Numbered from the stretch's first letter, positions 1 through 9,659 are shown. The stretch is DNA of 64,000 bases from Desulfobacteraceae bacterium (GCA_016743945.1 JADGFI010000001.1:273901-337900), one strand, 5' to 3'. The notes: generated by a model not told the origin, from the letters alone. A program made the numbers and translations.

Positions 1-386
1 ATTTTTTTCCTGTGCATCATTATCCTTTTTATATAACTGCATTAATTTTAAAATGGCCGGGGCCGACAAACCGACCCGGCTGTAATTTACCAAGGCCATA
101 TATATTTTATTTGCGGGGAAAATGTTGGTAATCGGTTCTTTAGTTTTAGCCCGATCGTCTTTTTCAGACGCGGCAGCCAAAAAATATTCAAACTGGCCCG
201 GGCGATGGCTTTAGAACCGGGTGGGACAACCGGCCCAGGCCCAGGAAGAGCCCGGTCACAAAATTTTGTAAAATACAAATACAGTTTCTTGACATCCCCG
301 CAGAGGTTTGATAAACAGCCATATAGTTAGCGAAGCCAAACAATAAAAGTCACGCCATGGGGCCGCCGGTTGCGGCCGAGGAGAAT
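1..386. other. Intergenic left edge, no gene recognised
   Basis: No coding region is supportable here. A 63-codon frame on the minus strand (87-278) has low-complexity proline/lysine composition, no ribosome binding site and no family resemblance. A short GC-rich inverted repeat (GCCGGG at about 55-60 against CCCGGC at about 75-80) could end a leftward transcript, but it has no T-run. Confidence 0.5.
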
Positions 387-1328
387 ATGATCACATTGCG
401 TTTAAGCCCACCTTCCCTGCCGCCAGAGTCAAAAGCCGTTCACATTCCGGCATCTGTCGGAAAAGGATGTATCCGGTCTGCGGCCCTGGCATCTGGAATC
501 CAGCTTTTGGTAATGGATTACACCCTTGACCGGCCGACCCGGTTGGAATATGCTCCGCCCTATAAATCCACGGGATTTTCCTTCTGCCTTTCCGGGAACA
601 GCCGGATTCATTCGAACGGCCATGGCAGGGACCTAATTGTCAGGCCCGGGCAAAGCGCCCTGAATTGCTGCCCGGACCTGGATGCACTCTGGGAGGACAT
701 GGCGCCCCAGCGGGTGATCCGTCTGGGTATCATGATGAACCAGGAACTGCTGGACAGCTTTGTCCCGGGCAGTCAGGACAGGCCCTGGGATTTGACCGGT
801 ATGGCCCCAAAGGGGCTTATACGCAGGGAGGGCCGTATCACTCCGGCCATGAAGGTCGTGATTCTCCAGATCCTCAACTGTCCCTTCCATGGTATAACCC
901 GGCAGCTTTTCCTGGAAGCCAAGGCCCTTGAACTGGCCGCCTACCAGATGGCCCAATGTCTGGAGACCTGTCCTTTGCACCGGAAGATGGACAGACTCAG
1001 GCCCGGGGATAGGGAGCGGGCCATGCAGGCGGCGGATCTGTTGTCCAGTGACCTTGAAACAGCCCCCAACCTTTGTGACCTGGCCCGGTCCGTGGGTATG
1101 TGCAGAAGCAAATTATGCCATTGCTTCCGCCTGGCTTACGGGGTCTCCCCCTTTGAATTTTTGCGCCGAAACCGGCTTGAAACCGCCCGAAATCACCTGG
1201 CCCAGGGTCGGATGAACGTTACCGAAGCCGCCTATGCCGTGGGATATTCAAGTCCCAGTTATTTTACCAAGGCCTTTAAAAAACAATTCGGCCACCTTCC
1301 CGGCAGATTTCCTGAAAAAATACGATAG
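387..1328 (+). CDS. AraC/XylS-family transcriptional regulator
   Basis: DNA-binding regulator of about 313 residues. The last 100 residues hold the AraC double helix-turn-helix: the first helix pair is around LCDLARSVGMCRSKLCHCF, and the second around NVTEAAYAVGYSSPSYFTKAF, followed by the typical KKQFG. The N-terminal two thirds looks like the cupin-type effector domain of the family, but the ligand is unknown. The frame is open from the ATG at 357, which has no ribosome binding site. The ATG at 387 follows GAGGAG (378-383) and is preferred although the spacing is short. It lies 184 bp upstream of the methyltransferase gene on the same strand, so it may control that gene. The family is certain; target and inducer are not known. 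Confidence 0.85.
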   Translation: MITLRLSPPSLPPESKAVHIPASVGKGCIRSAALASGIQLLVMDYTLDRPTRLEYAPPYKSTGFSFCLSGNSRIHSNGHGRDLIVRPGQSALNCCPDLDALWEDMAPQRVIRLGIMMNQELLDSFVPGSQDRPWDLTGMAPKGLIRREGRITPAMKVVILQILNCPFHGITRQLFLEAKALELAAYQMAQCLETCPLHRKMDRLRPGDRERAMQAADLLSSDLETAPNLCDLARSVGMCRSKLCHCFRLAYGVSPFEFLRRNRLETARNHLAQGRMNVTEAAYAVGYSSPSYFTKAFKKQFGHLPGRFPEKIR

Positions 1329-1512
1329 GACTAAAAAAACAGACAGGATTACCAGCACCCCGTTTTTGGATGGGATATATTCCTTCATGCCGTGACCGCC
1401 TTACGGGACCCGGTTGTTGTAACAAGTGCCACCCCATTTGCAGATAGCCCCGGGGAAATCGGCGTGAACCGGGCCTGCCCTTTTTAACGCAAACCGCCGC
1501 AAAGGAGAAATA

Positions 1513-2544
1513 ATGACACCTTTACCCGAATATAACGCAAACCCGAGCCTTATTTACCAGATGGTCAACGGCCGGGTCCAGTCCCGGATTTTGCTGACCG
1601 CCATTGAATTGAATCTCTTTGACGGTCTGTCCGCCCCGGTATCTGCCGGTCTTGTTTCCCGGGATTTGGGCACCCACCCGGGAAACACAGGGCTGTTGTT
1701 GGACGGCCTTGCCGCGGCCGGTCTGGTTCAAAAGGAGAACGGACAATACCAGAATACCCCGGACACCCAGGCCCGCCTGACCCGGAAAAGCCCGGCCTAT
1801 GTGGGAGAAATGCTTTTGATCCAGGACCGGGTCACGACGCCTGCCCTTGCCGACATGGGCCAATGGGTGCGAACGGGACCGCCCGAAACCGAGCCGGAAA
1901 TGGGTGCCCAGGAACTTTGGACACGTTATGCCCGGTCCATGGCCAATTACCAGATGGGGGGCTGTGTCCAGAAAATGACCCGGGTTTTGTCGGCCCGTTC
2001 GGAATTTGCCGGTATGGAAAAGATGCTGGACCTGGGCGGCGGGCACGGCCTGTTCTGCATTGCCATGGTCAAGGCCCATCCGTCCATGACAGGGGTAGTC
2101 TTTGACCAGCCTTCGGTGGTCGAGGTGGCCCAGGAGCTCATCTGTGAATACGGGCTTGAAGACCGGATTACCACCATTGGCGGTGATTACACCCAGGATG
2201 ATCCGGGCAGGGGCTACGATTTAGTCTGGGCATCCTCCACCTTAAATTTTGTCCGCCCCGACCTGGGCCCGCTATTTGAGACCGTTTACAAGGCCCTGAA
2301 CCCGGGCGGGCTCTTTATCAGCCTGGCCGAAGGGGTCACCCACGAACGGACTCGTCCGGCCGGATTTGTCATGGAAAATCTGGCCTATGCCCTGCTGGGC
2401 CACGATCGAATGTTCGACCGGGGCGAGATTCCAGGTGCCATGAACGCCGCAGGGTTTTCCCGGGTACAGAGCATTGCCCTGGATACCCCCATGACCCCCA
2501 TGGAACTGGATATCGGTAAAAAATCCTGTTCAGCCAAGGGATAG
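1513..2544 (+). CDS. SAM-dependent O-methyltransferase (acetylserotonin OMT-like)
   Basis: Small-molecule methyltransferase of 343 residues. Residues 10-95 form the winged-helix dimerisation domain typical of plant-type O-methyltransferases and bacterial polyketide or hydroxyneurosporene methyltransferases. The C-terminal Rossmann domain has SAM motif I as LDLGGGHGLF (about residue 176), an acidic residue ending the next strand (GVVFDQP), and a motif around GGDYTQDD. A good Shine-Dalgarno (AAAGGAG, 1500-1506) precedes the ATG. Codon usage matches the neighbours. It stands alone after the AraC gene and ends against a bidirectional-looking terminator. The substrate cannot be read from the sequence; a phenolic or isoprenoid hydroxyl is typical of the family. 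Confidence 0.8.
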   Translation: MTPLPEYNANPSLIYQMVNGRVQSRILLTAIELNLFDGLSAPVSAGLVSRDLGTHPGNTGLLLDGLAAAGLVQKENGQYQNTPDTQARLTRKSPAYVGEMLLIQDRVTTPALADMGQWVRTGPPETEPEMGAQELWTRYARSMANYQMGGCVQKMTRVLSARSEFAGMEKMLDLGGGHGLFCIAMVKAHPSMTGVVFDQPSVVEVAQELICEYGLEDRITTIGGDYTQDDPGRGYDLVWASSTLNFVRPDLGPLFETVYKALNPGGLFISLAEGVTHERTRPAGFVMENLAYALLGHDRMFDRGEIPGAMNAAGFSRVQSIALDTPMTPMELDIGKKSCSAKG

Positions 2545-2618
2545 ATCAGGATCAAAAAGCCATGCTCGACCTGATAATGATTGAATGCAGTCAGTTTATT
2601 TAAATTTTATTTTTTAGT

Positions 2619-2663
2619 AAAAAAAGGGGCCGGGAAAAGTATGGAATATTTTTCCCCGGCCCC
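2619..2663 (-). terminator. Rho-independent terminator of the acyl-CoA operon
   Basis: A GC-rich inverted repeat (AGGGGCCGGG-AAAA at 2625-2638 against TTTTCCCCGGCCCCT at 2649-2663, one bulged base) lies between the convergent methyltransferase and thiolase genes. Read leftwards, the stem is followed by seven T residues (2618-2624 on the complement), so it should end the leftward operon. It may also act on the rightward transcript, but the T-run there is poor. Confidence 0.75.
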
Positions 2664-2700
2664 TGATAAAATCCGTTACCTCAATGTCGAGGGATAGAAA

Positions 2701-3951
2701 TTAAAGCATTTCAATGGCGCAGGCCATGGCAACGCCACCGCCGCCGCACAGTGTGGCAAGGCCAAGGCTGTCGCCCCGGTTTTTCATGGCATGGATCAGG
2801 GTGGTCATGATCCGGGCCCCGGTGGAACCCACGGGATGGCCAAGACCTATGCCGGACCCGTTAACATTGGTGATCTCCCGGTTCAGGCCCAATTCGCGTT
2901 CGCAGCCGATGTATTGGGCGGCAAAGGCTTCGTTGACTTCCATCAGGTCAAAATCGGCAATGGAAAGACCGGATCTTTTCATGAGGCTTTTCACCGCCGG
3001 CACAGGAGACAGCCCCATGATGGTGGGATGACAGGCGCCCATGCCGGTGGCTTTGATTTTAGCGATGGGGGTAAGACCCAGTTCTTTGGCTTTTTGTGCT
3101 GACATGATGATCATGCCCGTTGAGCCGTCATTTAAGCCCGAAGCGTTACCAGCGGTTACCTTGCCGGTTTTGGGGATAAAGGCGGCGGGCAGCGCCGTCA
3201 GTTTCTCCATGGTCATGCCCGGCCTAAAGTGTTCGTCCTTATCAAATATGAGGGGATCTCGTTTGCGTTGGGGTACTAAGATGGGGGTGATCTCTTCTGC
3301 AAAGGAGCCGTCCTTTGTGGCCCGTTCCGCATTATTATGGCTTCGCAGGGCCACTTCATCCATCTCTTCCCGACTGATCCCCAGGTGATGGGCCACAAAT
3401 TCTGCGGTGTGCCCCATGATATAGGGCTTGCCCATGAAATAACTTACCGGGGCTTCCTGGGTGTTTAAGGGGGTTGTGGCATCAAGGGGCATGACATGGG
3501 AGCCGCAATGGAGGGCGTGGATCATGGCATCCACAAACTGGGTGTCCTGGAGACGGCATCCCCATCTGGCCTTGGGCACGGTATAGGGGACGCCTGACAT
3601 GTGTTCGACACCCCCGGCCAGGATGATATCGGCCATACCGGCCTGGATCATGGCCATGCCGGAAAGCACGGCTTCCATGCCGGAGATGCATACCCGGTTC
3701 AAGGTGACGGCGGGCACGGTGTCGGGGATTCCGGCCATGAGGGCTGCCACCCTTGTGGTGTTAAGCGTATCATGGTGTTCAAGACAGGTGCCGTAGCGAA
3801 CATCATCGATAAGGCCGGGATCAATGCCGGCCCTTTTTATGGCTTCCTTCATGGTAACGCTTGCGATGGTGGCACCGTTGAGCTCTTTCAGGGTCCCACC
3901 GTAGGTTCCGATGGCGGTTCTGCAGGCGGAAACAATTACAACATCTTTCAT
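2701..3951 (-). CDS. Acetyl-CoA C-acyltransferase (thiolase)
   Basis: Last step of beta-oxidation: CoA-dependent cleavage of 3-ketoacyl-CoA to acetyl-CoA, or the reverse condensation. The protein has 416 residues, slightly longer than the usual 390-395 because of an enlarged loop region around residues 130-185. The catalytic set is complete: the acyl-accepting Cys in VCISGMEA (about residue 88), NEAFAAQ, the His in GHPVGSTGAR and the C-terminal Cys in CGGGGVAMA. The ATG follows AAGGATATAAAA. It is the third gene of an operon with hbd and the acyl-CoA dehydrogenase and is followed by a terminator. Context supports a degradative or butyryl-CoA type cycle; chain-length preference cannot be told. 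Confidence 0.92.
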   Translation of the reverse strand: MKDVVIVSACRTAIGTYGGTLKELNGATIASVTMKEAIKRAGIDPGLIDDVRYGTCLEHHDTLNTTRVAALMAGIPDTVPAVTLNRVCISGMEAVLSGMAMIQAGMADIILAGGVEHMSGVPYTVPKARWGCRLQDTQFVDAMIHALHCGSHVMPLDATTPLNTQEAPVSYFMGKPYIMGHTAEFVAHHLGISREEMDEVALRSHNNAERATKDGSFAEEITPILVPQRKRDPLIFDKDEHFRPGMTMEKLTALPAAFIPKTGKVTAGNASGLNDGSTGMIIMSAQKAKELGLTPIAKIKATGMGACHPTIMGLSPVPAVKSLMKRSGLSIADFDLMEVNEAFAAQYIGCERELGLNREITNVNGSGIGLGHPVGSTGARIMTTLIHAMKNRGDSLGLATLCGGGGVAMACAIEML

Positions 3952-4015
3952 TTTTATATCCTTGAAAATTTTGGTTTAAAATTATCTGCTCTAATTCTTT
4001 GTTAGATAAAGAGGC

Positions 4016-5827
4016 TTATTTTGACCCAAAGGCCTCGTCGGAAATATCCAGGGCTGCGGTGTTCCCTGTCATGATCACCTCCATCTTACCCTGGGCCACG
4101 GGCAGAACGGAACTGATAAAAAACTGGGCACTTTTGAGCTGTCCCTCGTAAAAGGAGATATCTTTATTCTTGGGTTTGTCGGCGAGTTTCTGGGTGGCAA
4201 TGGTGGCCCGCCACAACAGCATCCATCCCATGAGGGTGTCTCCTGTGACATCCAAAAAGGGATGGGCCTGGACAAAGGCGGCCCCTATTTTTTTAGCGCC
4301 CATGACAGTCCCTAGAGCCTTTGCCGTCTCCATGAGTTTGACCACGGTGGTATCCAGCATTTCAGCCAGGGGGGTTAACCCTTCTATTTCTTTGGCCGTG
4401 TCAATGGTTTTCTGAACTTCGGCCAGAAGGTCGGTGAAGGCGCGTCCCTTGTTGAGTCCCAGCTTCCTGCCCAAAAGGTCCATGGCCTGGATCCCGTTGG
4501 TGCCTTCGTAGATCTGGGTGATTTTGCAGTCCCGGAGCAGTTGCTCCTGGGGATATTCCTTGGTAAATCCATACCCGCCAAACACCTCGACCCCCTGGCT
4601 GCACATCTCAAAGGCCCGGTCCGTTATATAGCCCTTGGCCACGGGGATGAGCACATCAATGATGCCCTGGTACCGCTGCTTGTCCGCTTCATTGTCAGAA
4701 ATATGGATCATGTCTTCCATGAACCCCACATAATACAGAAGACTTCTCATGCCTTCGGAATTAGATTTCATGGTGAGAAGGATGCGCCGGATATCCGGGT
4801 GCTGGATAATGGGAACACCGGGGGAGCCCTTGGGAGCGGTAAGTGCTGCTCCCTGGACTCTTTCCCTTGCATAGTTCAGGGCATTGAGATAGGAAGCCGA
4901 GGCGCAGGCAAATCCTTGCATGCCTACGTGGAGGCGGGCCTCGTTCATCATGACAAACATGGCGCTCATGCCTTTGTTTGCCTGGCCCAGAAGGGTTCCT
5001 TTACACTGGCCCTTTCCCCCCAGGGCCATGGAGCAGGTGGGGCTGCCGTGGATGCCCATTTTTTCTTCAATGCCGGTGCAGATGACATCATTGAACTCCC
5101 CCTGGCTGCCGTCGTCGTGGACCCAGAATTTGGGGACAAGGAAGAGGGAAATCCCGGCGGTTCCGGCAGGGGCGCCTTCAATTCTTGCCAATACCGGGTG
5201 GATGATATTTTTCACCAGATCGTTTTCACCCGAAGAGATAAAAATTTTGTTGCCGGTGATGGAATAGGTGCCGTCTGCGTTGGGAACGGCCTTGGTGGTA
5301 AGAGCCCCCACGTCGGACCCTGCCTCCGGCTCTGTCAGGAGCATGGACCCGCCCCAGACACCGGTGTACATTTTTTCAAGGAAAAGCTGCTTTTGTTTGT
5401 CCGTGCCAAAACTTTCCACAAGTTTTCCGGCCCCGTGGCTGAGGATATTGTGGAGCATAAAGGGGTAATTGGCCCCGTTAAAAAAATTATTGGCCGCCAG
5501 GGCCACGGTGGCGGGCATGCCCTGGCCGCCCCAGCGGGGGTCATCGCACATGGCAATCCATTCCCCTTCACAAAACAGCTTGTAGGCCCGGTGAAATACC
5601 TTGGGAACGGTTACCTTGCCATTATCAAAGGTACAGCCTTCTTCGTCTGCTTCCTTGAGATAGGGAAGCAACTCCTTGATGGCAAGGTTCCGGGCTTCGG
5701 AAACCACCATATCAATGGTTTTTTTATTAAATTCTTCAAATTTTTCAAACCGGCTGAGTTGCGCCACATTTAATTGTTCATGGAGAACAAAATCCACATC
5801 CCGTCTGTCTGCGACTAGCTGGGCCAT
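4016..5827 (-). CDS. Long-form acyl-CoA dehydrogenase (DmdC/FadE-like, about 600 aa)
   Basis: FAD-dependent oxidation of acyl-CoA to enoyl-CoA. At 603 residues it belongs to the long subfamily with an extra C-terminal helical domain, as in DmdC and AcdA-type enzymes. Visible signatures are the FAD-contact LTEPEAGSDVG, the middle beta-domain, and the catalytic Glu in YEGTNGIQAMD near residue 450. A TTG four codons upstream also opens the frame. However, GGAGGT (complement of 5832-5837) sits 4 bases before the ATG at 5825-5827, and in the longer version it would lie inside the coding region, so the ATG is chosen. It sits 32 bp after hbd and 64 bp before the thiolase, in one operon. The electron acceptor is presumably an ETF encoded elsewhere, since none is in the window. 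Confidence 0.92.
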   Translation of the reverse strand: MAQLVADRRDVDFVLHEQLNVAQLSRFEKFEEFNKKTIDMVVSEARNLAIKELLPYLKEADEEGCTFDNGKVTVPKVFHRAYKLFCEGEWIAMCDDPRWGGQGMPATVALAANNFFNGANYPFMLHNILSHGAGKLVESFGTDKQKQLFLEKMYTGVWGGSMLLTEPEAGSDVGALTTKAVPNADGTYSITGNKIFISSGENDLVKNIIHPVLARIEGAPAGTAGISLFLVPKFWVHDDGSQGEFNDVICTGIEEKMGIHGSPTCSMALGGKGQCKGTLLGQANKGMSAMFVMMNEARLHVGMQGFACASASYLNALNYARERVQGAALTAPKGSPGVPIIQHPDIRRILLTMKSNSEGMRSLLYYVGFMEDMIHISDNEADKQRYQGIIDVLIPVAKGYITDRAFEMCSQGVEVFGGYGFTKEYPQEQLLRDCKITQIYEGTNGIQAMDLLGRKLGLNKGRAFTDLLAEVQKTIDTAKEIEGLTPLAEMLDTTVVKLMETAKALGTVMGAKKIGAAFVQAHPFLDVTGDTLMGWMLLWRATIATQKLADKPKNKDISFYEGQLKSAQFFISSVLPVAQGKMEVIMTGNTAALDISDEAFGSK

Positions 5828-5859
5828 ATTTACCTCCAAAGGGTTAAGTATCGTATTGT

Positions 5860-6717
5860 TTATTTTGTGTGATCGTAGAAGCCTTTGCCGCTTTTACGGC
5901 CCAGATAGCCTGCACGCACCATCTTTCTGAGCAAGGGGGCGGGCCGGTACTTGTCTTCACCCAGTTCTCGGTGAAATCCTTCCAAAACCAGGAGCATGGT
6001 GTCCAGGCCCACCATGTCGGCCAGGGCCAATGGACCGATTGGGTGGTTGGCGCCCAGGGTCATTGCTTTGTCGATGTCTTCGGCACTTGCGATGCCTTCG
6101 GCCAGAACAAAGATGGCTTCATTGATCATGGGGCAGAGAATGCGATTCACGGCAAAGCCCGGGGCCTCTTTCACCTCAATGGCGGTTTTTTTGATGTTCT
6201 CTACAAAGTCCCTGGCAATATTCAGGGTGTCGTCGGAGGTGGTAAATCCCTTGATCAGTTCCACAAGTTGCATCACGGGCACGGGGTTGAAAAAATGCAT
6301 GCCGATGACCTTGTCCGGGCGTTTGGTCACACTGGCCATTTCGGTGATGGAAAGGCCCGAGGTGTTGGAGGCAAAGAGGGTCTCTTTTTTACAGATATTG
6401 TCCAGTTCCTGGTAGACCTGTTTTTTGACCTCCATGATTTCGATGATGGCCTCAATGACCAGATCGGCATCCTGGGCAGCCATGACAAGATCGGTGGTGC
6501 CCGTGATCCTTTCCATGACCTTGTCCGCTGCCGTCTGGTCCAGTTTCCCCTTGGAAACGGCCCGGGCAAGGTTGCTGGAGATTCCGGTGAGCCCGTTTTC
6601 CACAAACCTGTCTTCCATATCCCGGATGGTGACCTCAAATCCAGCTTGAGCCGCTGTTTGGGCAATACCGGCACCCATGATGCCGGCTCCCAGTACACAA
6701 ATTTTTTTAATTTCCAT
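5860..6717 (-). CDS. hbd: 3-hydroxybutyryl-CoA dehydrogenase
   Basis: NAD(P)-dependent oxidation of 3-hydroxyacyl-CoA to 3-ketoacyl-CoA. The 285-residue length matches the short stand-alone Hbd/FadB2 family. The N-terminal Rossmann fold shows [10 protein letters not shown] at residues 10-19. The catalytic His is in [15 protein letters not shown], with its Glu partner just after, and [10 protein letters not shown] precedes it. The C-terminal dimerisation domain carries the [13 protein letters not shown] motif. GGAGAAAAATC lies just before the ATG. It is the first gene of the hbd / acyl-CoA dehydrogenase / thiolase operon. A sigma-54-type promoter lies 55-70 bp upstream, so expression is probably induced by the adjacent activator. 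No enoyl-CoA hydratase is encoded in this operon and must come from elsewhere. Confidence 0.94.
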   Translation of the reverse strand: MEIKKICVLGAGIMGAGIAQTAAQAGFEVTIRDMEDRFVENGLTGISSNLARAVSKGKLDQTAADKVMERITGTTDLVMAAQDADLVIEAIIEIMEVKKQVYQELDNICKKETLFASNTSGLSITEMASVTKRPDKVIGMHFFNPVPVMQLVELIKGFTTSDDTLNIARDFVENIKKTAIEVKEAPGFAVNRILCPMINEAIFVLAEGIASAEDIDKAMTLGANHPIGPLALADMVGLDTMLLVLEGFHRELGEDKYRPAPLLRKMVRAGYLGRKSGKGFYDHTK

Positions 6718-6771
6718 GATTTTTCTCCTGTTTTTTTCCAGTTGATAAAGGGTTTTTAATCTTCAGACATC

Positions 6772-6786
6772 GCATAAATCATGCCA
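6772..6786 (-). promoter_or_regulatory. Candidate sigma-54 promoter of the hbd operon
   Basis: On the complement the sequence reads CTGGCAT-GATTT-ATGCG, giving the GG-N10-GC spacing of the -24/-12 class (GG at 6784-6785, GC at 6772-6773). The expected start is near 6760, about 43 bases before the hbd ATG. The promoter call rests on this spacing, the TGGCA match and the sigma-54 activator gene next door. Confidence 0.6.
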
Positions 6787-6847
6787 GCACAGGTAACGCC
6801 CGTATACCGGATAATTGCCAGGGAACCCAGGAAAAAGCGGATAGCTT

Positions 6848-6915
6848 TCTGTTCCCTGGGAAAGATTTTTCTGTTCTATTTTCCGGTTTTAATATAATCT
6901 GTTCCATGGAACAGA
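6848..6915. promoter_or_regulatory. Paired upstream activator sites (18-bp palindromes)
   Basis: TCTGTTCCATGGAACAGA at 6898-6915 is a perfect 18-bp palindrome. TCTGTTCCCTGGGAAAGA at 6848-6865 matches it at 15 of 18 positions. Their centres are exactly 50 bp apart, close to five helical turns, and lie roughly 96 and 146 bp upstream of the predicted sigma-54 start. A further half-site TCTGTTCT occurs at 6870-6877. This is the geometry of enhancer sites for the adjacent AAA+ activator, and the right-hand site could also mediate autoregulation. Confidence 0.6.
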
Positions 6916-6952
6916 AAATTTTGCCAGGACAGAAAATTTCAGGAGGCATATA

Positions 6953-8578
6953 ATGGGTGCAGAAAAAGGCCTTGTGAAACAAAGAATTGACGAAAAAGAT
7001 TTTTTCAGGGAAGCCACATTAAAGCTTTGCTCCAGCCTGGAGATTGAACGGGCCCTTTGCCAATGTTTGCTGTATATCCGAAGGTTTATCCCGGCCGGCC
7101 AGGTGGGGTTTCATGTCTATCACCGGGACGAGGGTATCGTTGAAACCGTGGCCCATGCGACACCTGCAGGCGGCCAGGCCACCTCCATGAGGATCCCCTT
7201 GTCCGCCAGGGGCAAAAGACAAATCGAAAAGCGGCGACTGGTCCGGGTCCGCCTCATAGAACGCCTGGGGGATGATCCCATCACAGGGCCTGTGGCGGAT
7301 CGGTTGGAAGCCTGGGATCTGTCCGCCGTGGTCATTGACCTGGTGCTGGAAAAAACCATGCTGGGAATTTTCAGCGTGTTCAACAACGGCAGGGAACAGT
7401 TTTCCGCCGAGCATGTCCGCCTTTTAAGCCTGTTGGACAAGCCCTGCGCCATTGCCCTGACCAACAGCCTGCGATTCAGGGAATTGAAAAACCTCAAGGA
7501 GCTGTTGGCCGACGACAATCGGTATCTCCAGGAGGAGTTAAACAAGATGACCGGGGAACAGGTGATCGGTGCGGGCCAGGGACTCAAGGAGGTTATGGAA
7601 ATGGTTCATAAGGTGGCCCCCCTTGAAAGCCCGGTTTTGCTGCTGGGGGAGACGGGTACGGGCAAGGAGGTGATGGCCAATGCCATCCACAATCTATCGC
7701 TTCGAAAAGACGGGCCCTTTATCCGGGTAAATTGCGGGGCCATCCCGGCTTCTCTTTTGGACAGTGAGCTTTTTGGCTATGAAAAAGGGGCTTTTACTGG
7801 TGCCATTTCAAGGAAGAGGGGGCGCATCGAGCGGGCCCAGGGCGGTACTCTTTTCCTGGACGAAATCGGTGAACTGTCTGCCCAGGCCCAGGTTCGGCTG
7901 TTGCGGGTGATTCAGGAAAAGGAGATTGACCGGGTGGGGGGGAGTGAAACCGTCCGGGTAAATATCCGGATTATTGCCGCCACCCACAGAAATTTAGAAA
8001 CCATGATGGAAGAACAAAAATTTCGGGCAGATCTGTTTTTCCGGCTCCGGGTTTTTCCCATTCGCATTCCTTCCTTAAGGGAGCGTACCACAGATATACC
8101 GGCCCTGGTCCGGCATTTTATCCTGAAAAAAGCAAGGGAGATGAAACGTCCCCATATCCCAGCCCCCTGTCCTAGTGCCATGGCGCGACTTCTGGCATAT
8201 CACTGGCCCGGTAATATCCGGGAACTTGAAAATGCAGTGGAGCGCTCCCTGATTCTGGACCGGTCCAATTTGTTGTTTTTCAAGGAGATTGGCAGTCAAA
8301 AATCCATTTCCCCGCCAATATCGCTATCTTTAAACCGGGATGCCCCAGATGAGTCAGGCCGGTTCCATGAACCCGGACAGCGGGAACCCCCCCTTGAATT
8401 GGACCAGGTTTTGATCACTCATATCTGCCATGTTCTTGACCTGTGCAACGGAAGGGTGGAAGGGGAAAGGGGGGCGGCAAAATTGTTGAACATCCATCCG
8501 TCCACCCTGCGCAAACGTATGAAAAAGTTAAATATTTCATTTGGCCGCAGGGGCATGTTCAGTGGAGGACTGGCTTAG
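6953..8578 (+). CDS. Sigma-54-dependent activator, GAF-AAA+-HTH
   Basis: Enhancer-binding protein of 541 residues that remodels sigma-54 RNA polymerase. Residues about 15-190 form a GAF-type sensor. The AAA+ domain has Walker A GETGTGKE (about residue 232), the sigma-54-contacting GAFTGA loop (about 280), Walker [11 protein letters not shown] and the arginine-finger region [13 protein letters not shown]. The C-terminal Fis-type HTH is [25 protein letters not shown] (6941-6946) precedes the ATG. It is divergent from the hbd operon, whose upstream region carries twin palindromes and a -24/-12 promoter, so it very likely activates that operon on sensing a ligand such as an acyl-CoA or acid (inference). 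Its 3' end overlaps the convergent exporter gene by 42 bp. Confidence 0.9.
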   Translation: MGAEKGLVKQRIDEKDFFREATLKLCSSLEIERALCQCLLYIRRFIPAGQVGFHVYHRDEGIVETVAHATPAGGQATSMRIPLSARGKRQIEKRRLVRVRLIERLGDDPITGPVADRLEAWDLSAVVIDLVLEKTMLGIFSVFNNGREQFSAEHVRLLSLLDKPCAIALTNSLRFRELKNLKELLADDNRYLQEELNKMTGEQVIGAGQGLKEVMEMVHKVAPLESPVLLLGETGTGKEVMANAIHNLSLRKDGPFIRVNCGAIPASLLDSELFGYEKGAFTGAISRKRGRIERAQGGTLFLDEIGELSAQAQVRLLRVIQEKEIDRVGGSETVRVNIRIIAATHRNLETMMEEQKFRADLFFRLRVFPIRIPSLRERTTDIPALVRHFILKKAREMKRPHIPAPCPSAMARLLAYHWPGNIRELENAVERSLILDRSNLLFFKEIGSQKSISPPISLSLNRDAPDESGRFHEPGQREPPLELDQVLITHICHVLDLCNGRVEGERGAAKLLNIHPSTLRKRMKKLNISFGRRGMFSGGLA

Positions 8579-9439
8579 GATCACCCCGATAAAGACAAGC
8601 CCCGAGGCCAGATATTGGACAAAGGTAAACCTCTCCCCCAGAATCACAACGCTCATGGTCAGCGTAAATACCGGTATGAGATTGATAAATGCTGTGGCCT
8701 GGCTGGCAGGAATCTGGCTGACCCCGTAATTATAGCACCCGTAAGCCCCCAGGGTGACGACACCGCCCAGGTAGAGAATTGCTAAAAAAGGGAGGGGCAC
8801 AATTTCAACCGGTAATGTTGTGCTGGGAAAGAAAAGGATGGGAAAAAAGAAAATAGCACCGGCAAAGGCCTGTAAAAATGTGAGAAACACGGCAGAATAA
8901 TGATCTGTAAGTTTTTTTAGACAAATGGCGTACCCCGATCCACAGACCATGGCCATAAACTCCAGAAAATTACCCCAGACGGGATTGGGGGCATGTTGGG
9001 AGGCTTCCGAGGAAATGCTCAGCCAGAGGGCCCCGGTGACGGCAATTAAAAACCCAAATACGGTTTTTAACGTCAGCTCCTCCTTTAGGATGCCCCAGGC
9101 GGCAATGGCCACCAGCAGGGGCATCATGGTGGTGATCATGCCTGCCTGGGATGCCGAGGTATTAACCAGGGCCTTTGCTTCAAATACAAAGTAGAGGCAG
9201 GGCTCGCAGATCACCATGATCACCATGTATTTCATATCTTTAGATCGAAAGGTAATGTTCCGGAAAACAAAGGGGAAACAAAGGGCGCACAGGCTTGCCA
9301 CCAGCATTCTCCCAAAAATCACCACCATGGGATCATATGTTCTAAAGGCCAGCTTCAGGGCAACAAAGGTACTGGCCCATAATACCATGGCCAGGACCAG
9401 GCAACTATAAGGGACCATCCTGCCGGGGGATTGCTTCAC
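8537..9439 (-). CDS. EamA/RhaT-family (DMT) inner-membrane transporter
   Basis: Drug/metabolite exporter of about 300 residues with ten predicted transmembrane segments arranged as two EamA repeats. The first runs from about VPYSCLVLAMVLWASTF to GALWLSISS, the second from the SGYAICLKKL segment to FIGVILSQS. The open frame starts at a GTG (9487) without a ribosome binding site. A second GTG at 9437-9439 has AAGGA eight bases upstream and is preferred. The C-terminal 14 codons overlap the convergent activator gene, so the two transcripts are mutually antisense at their ends. Substrate unknown; amino acids, metabolites or drugs are typical for this family. Confidence 0.88.
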   Translation of the reverse strand: MKQSPGRMVPYSCLVLAMVLWASTFVALKLAFRTYDPMVVIFGRMLVASLCALCFPFVFRNITFRSKDMKYMVIMVICEPCLYFVFEAKALVNTSASQAGMITTMMPLLVAIAAWGILKEELTLKTVFGFLIAVTGALWLSISSEASQHAPNPVWGNFLEFMAMVCGSGYAICLKKLTDHYSAVFLTFLQAFAGAIFFFPILFFPSTTLPVEIVPLPFLAILYLGGVVTLGAYGCYNYGVSQIPASQATAFINLIPVFTLTMSVVILGERFTFVQYLASGLVFIGVILSQSSTEHAPAAK

Positions 9440-9630
9440 GATCTTTTCCTTTTTTATCGGATTTATAAAAACGGTTCTAAATATCACTTTTTTACCCGGA
9501 CCGAAACTCTAATCTTTTGAGCCCCCCCTTTGTCGTGGGTGGGTGAAAAACAAAAGGCATTTAAATAGGGTAAAATTAATTTTTTTATGGACAAGCCCGG
9601 GGAATCTTTTATAGAATCCTTCAGGAAAGA

Positions 9631-9659
9631 CAAATCACCTAACGCCAAATCACCTAACG
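9631..9659 (+). repeat. Two-copy 15-bp tandem repeat upstream of a small gene
   Basis: CAAATCACCTAACG occurs at 9631-9644 and again at 9646-9659, just before the GGAGG ribosome binding site of the gene at 9673. It may be a recent slippage duplication or a paired binding site in the 5' leader. Confidence 0.6.

Noticed and set aside
87..278. 63-codon minus-strand frame at the left edge
   Set aside because: No ribosome binding site, Pro/Lys-rich with no domain; region treated as intergenic.
4541..5773. 410-codon plus-strand open frame opposite the acyl-CoA dehydrogenase
   Set aside because: It is the exact antisense of a well-conserved gene, has low-complexity His/Gly-rich composition and no family match. 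Long antisense frames arise from codon bias.
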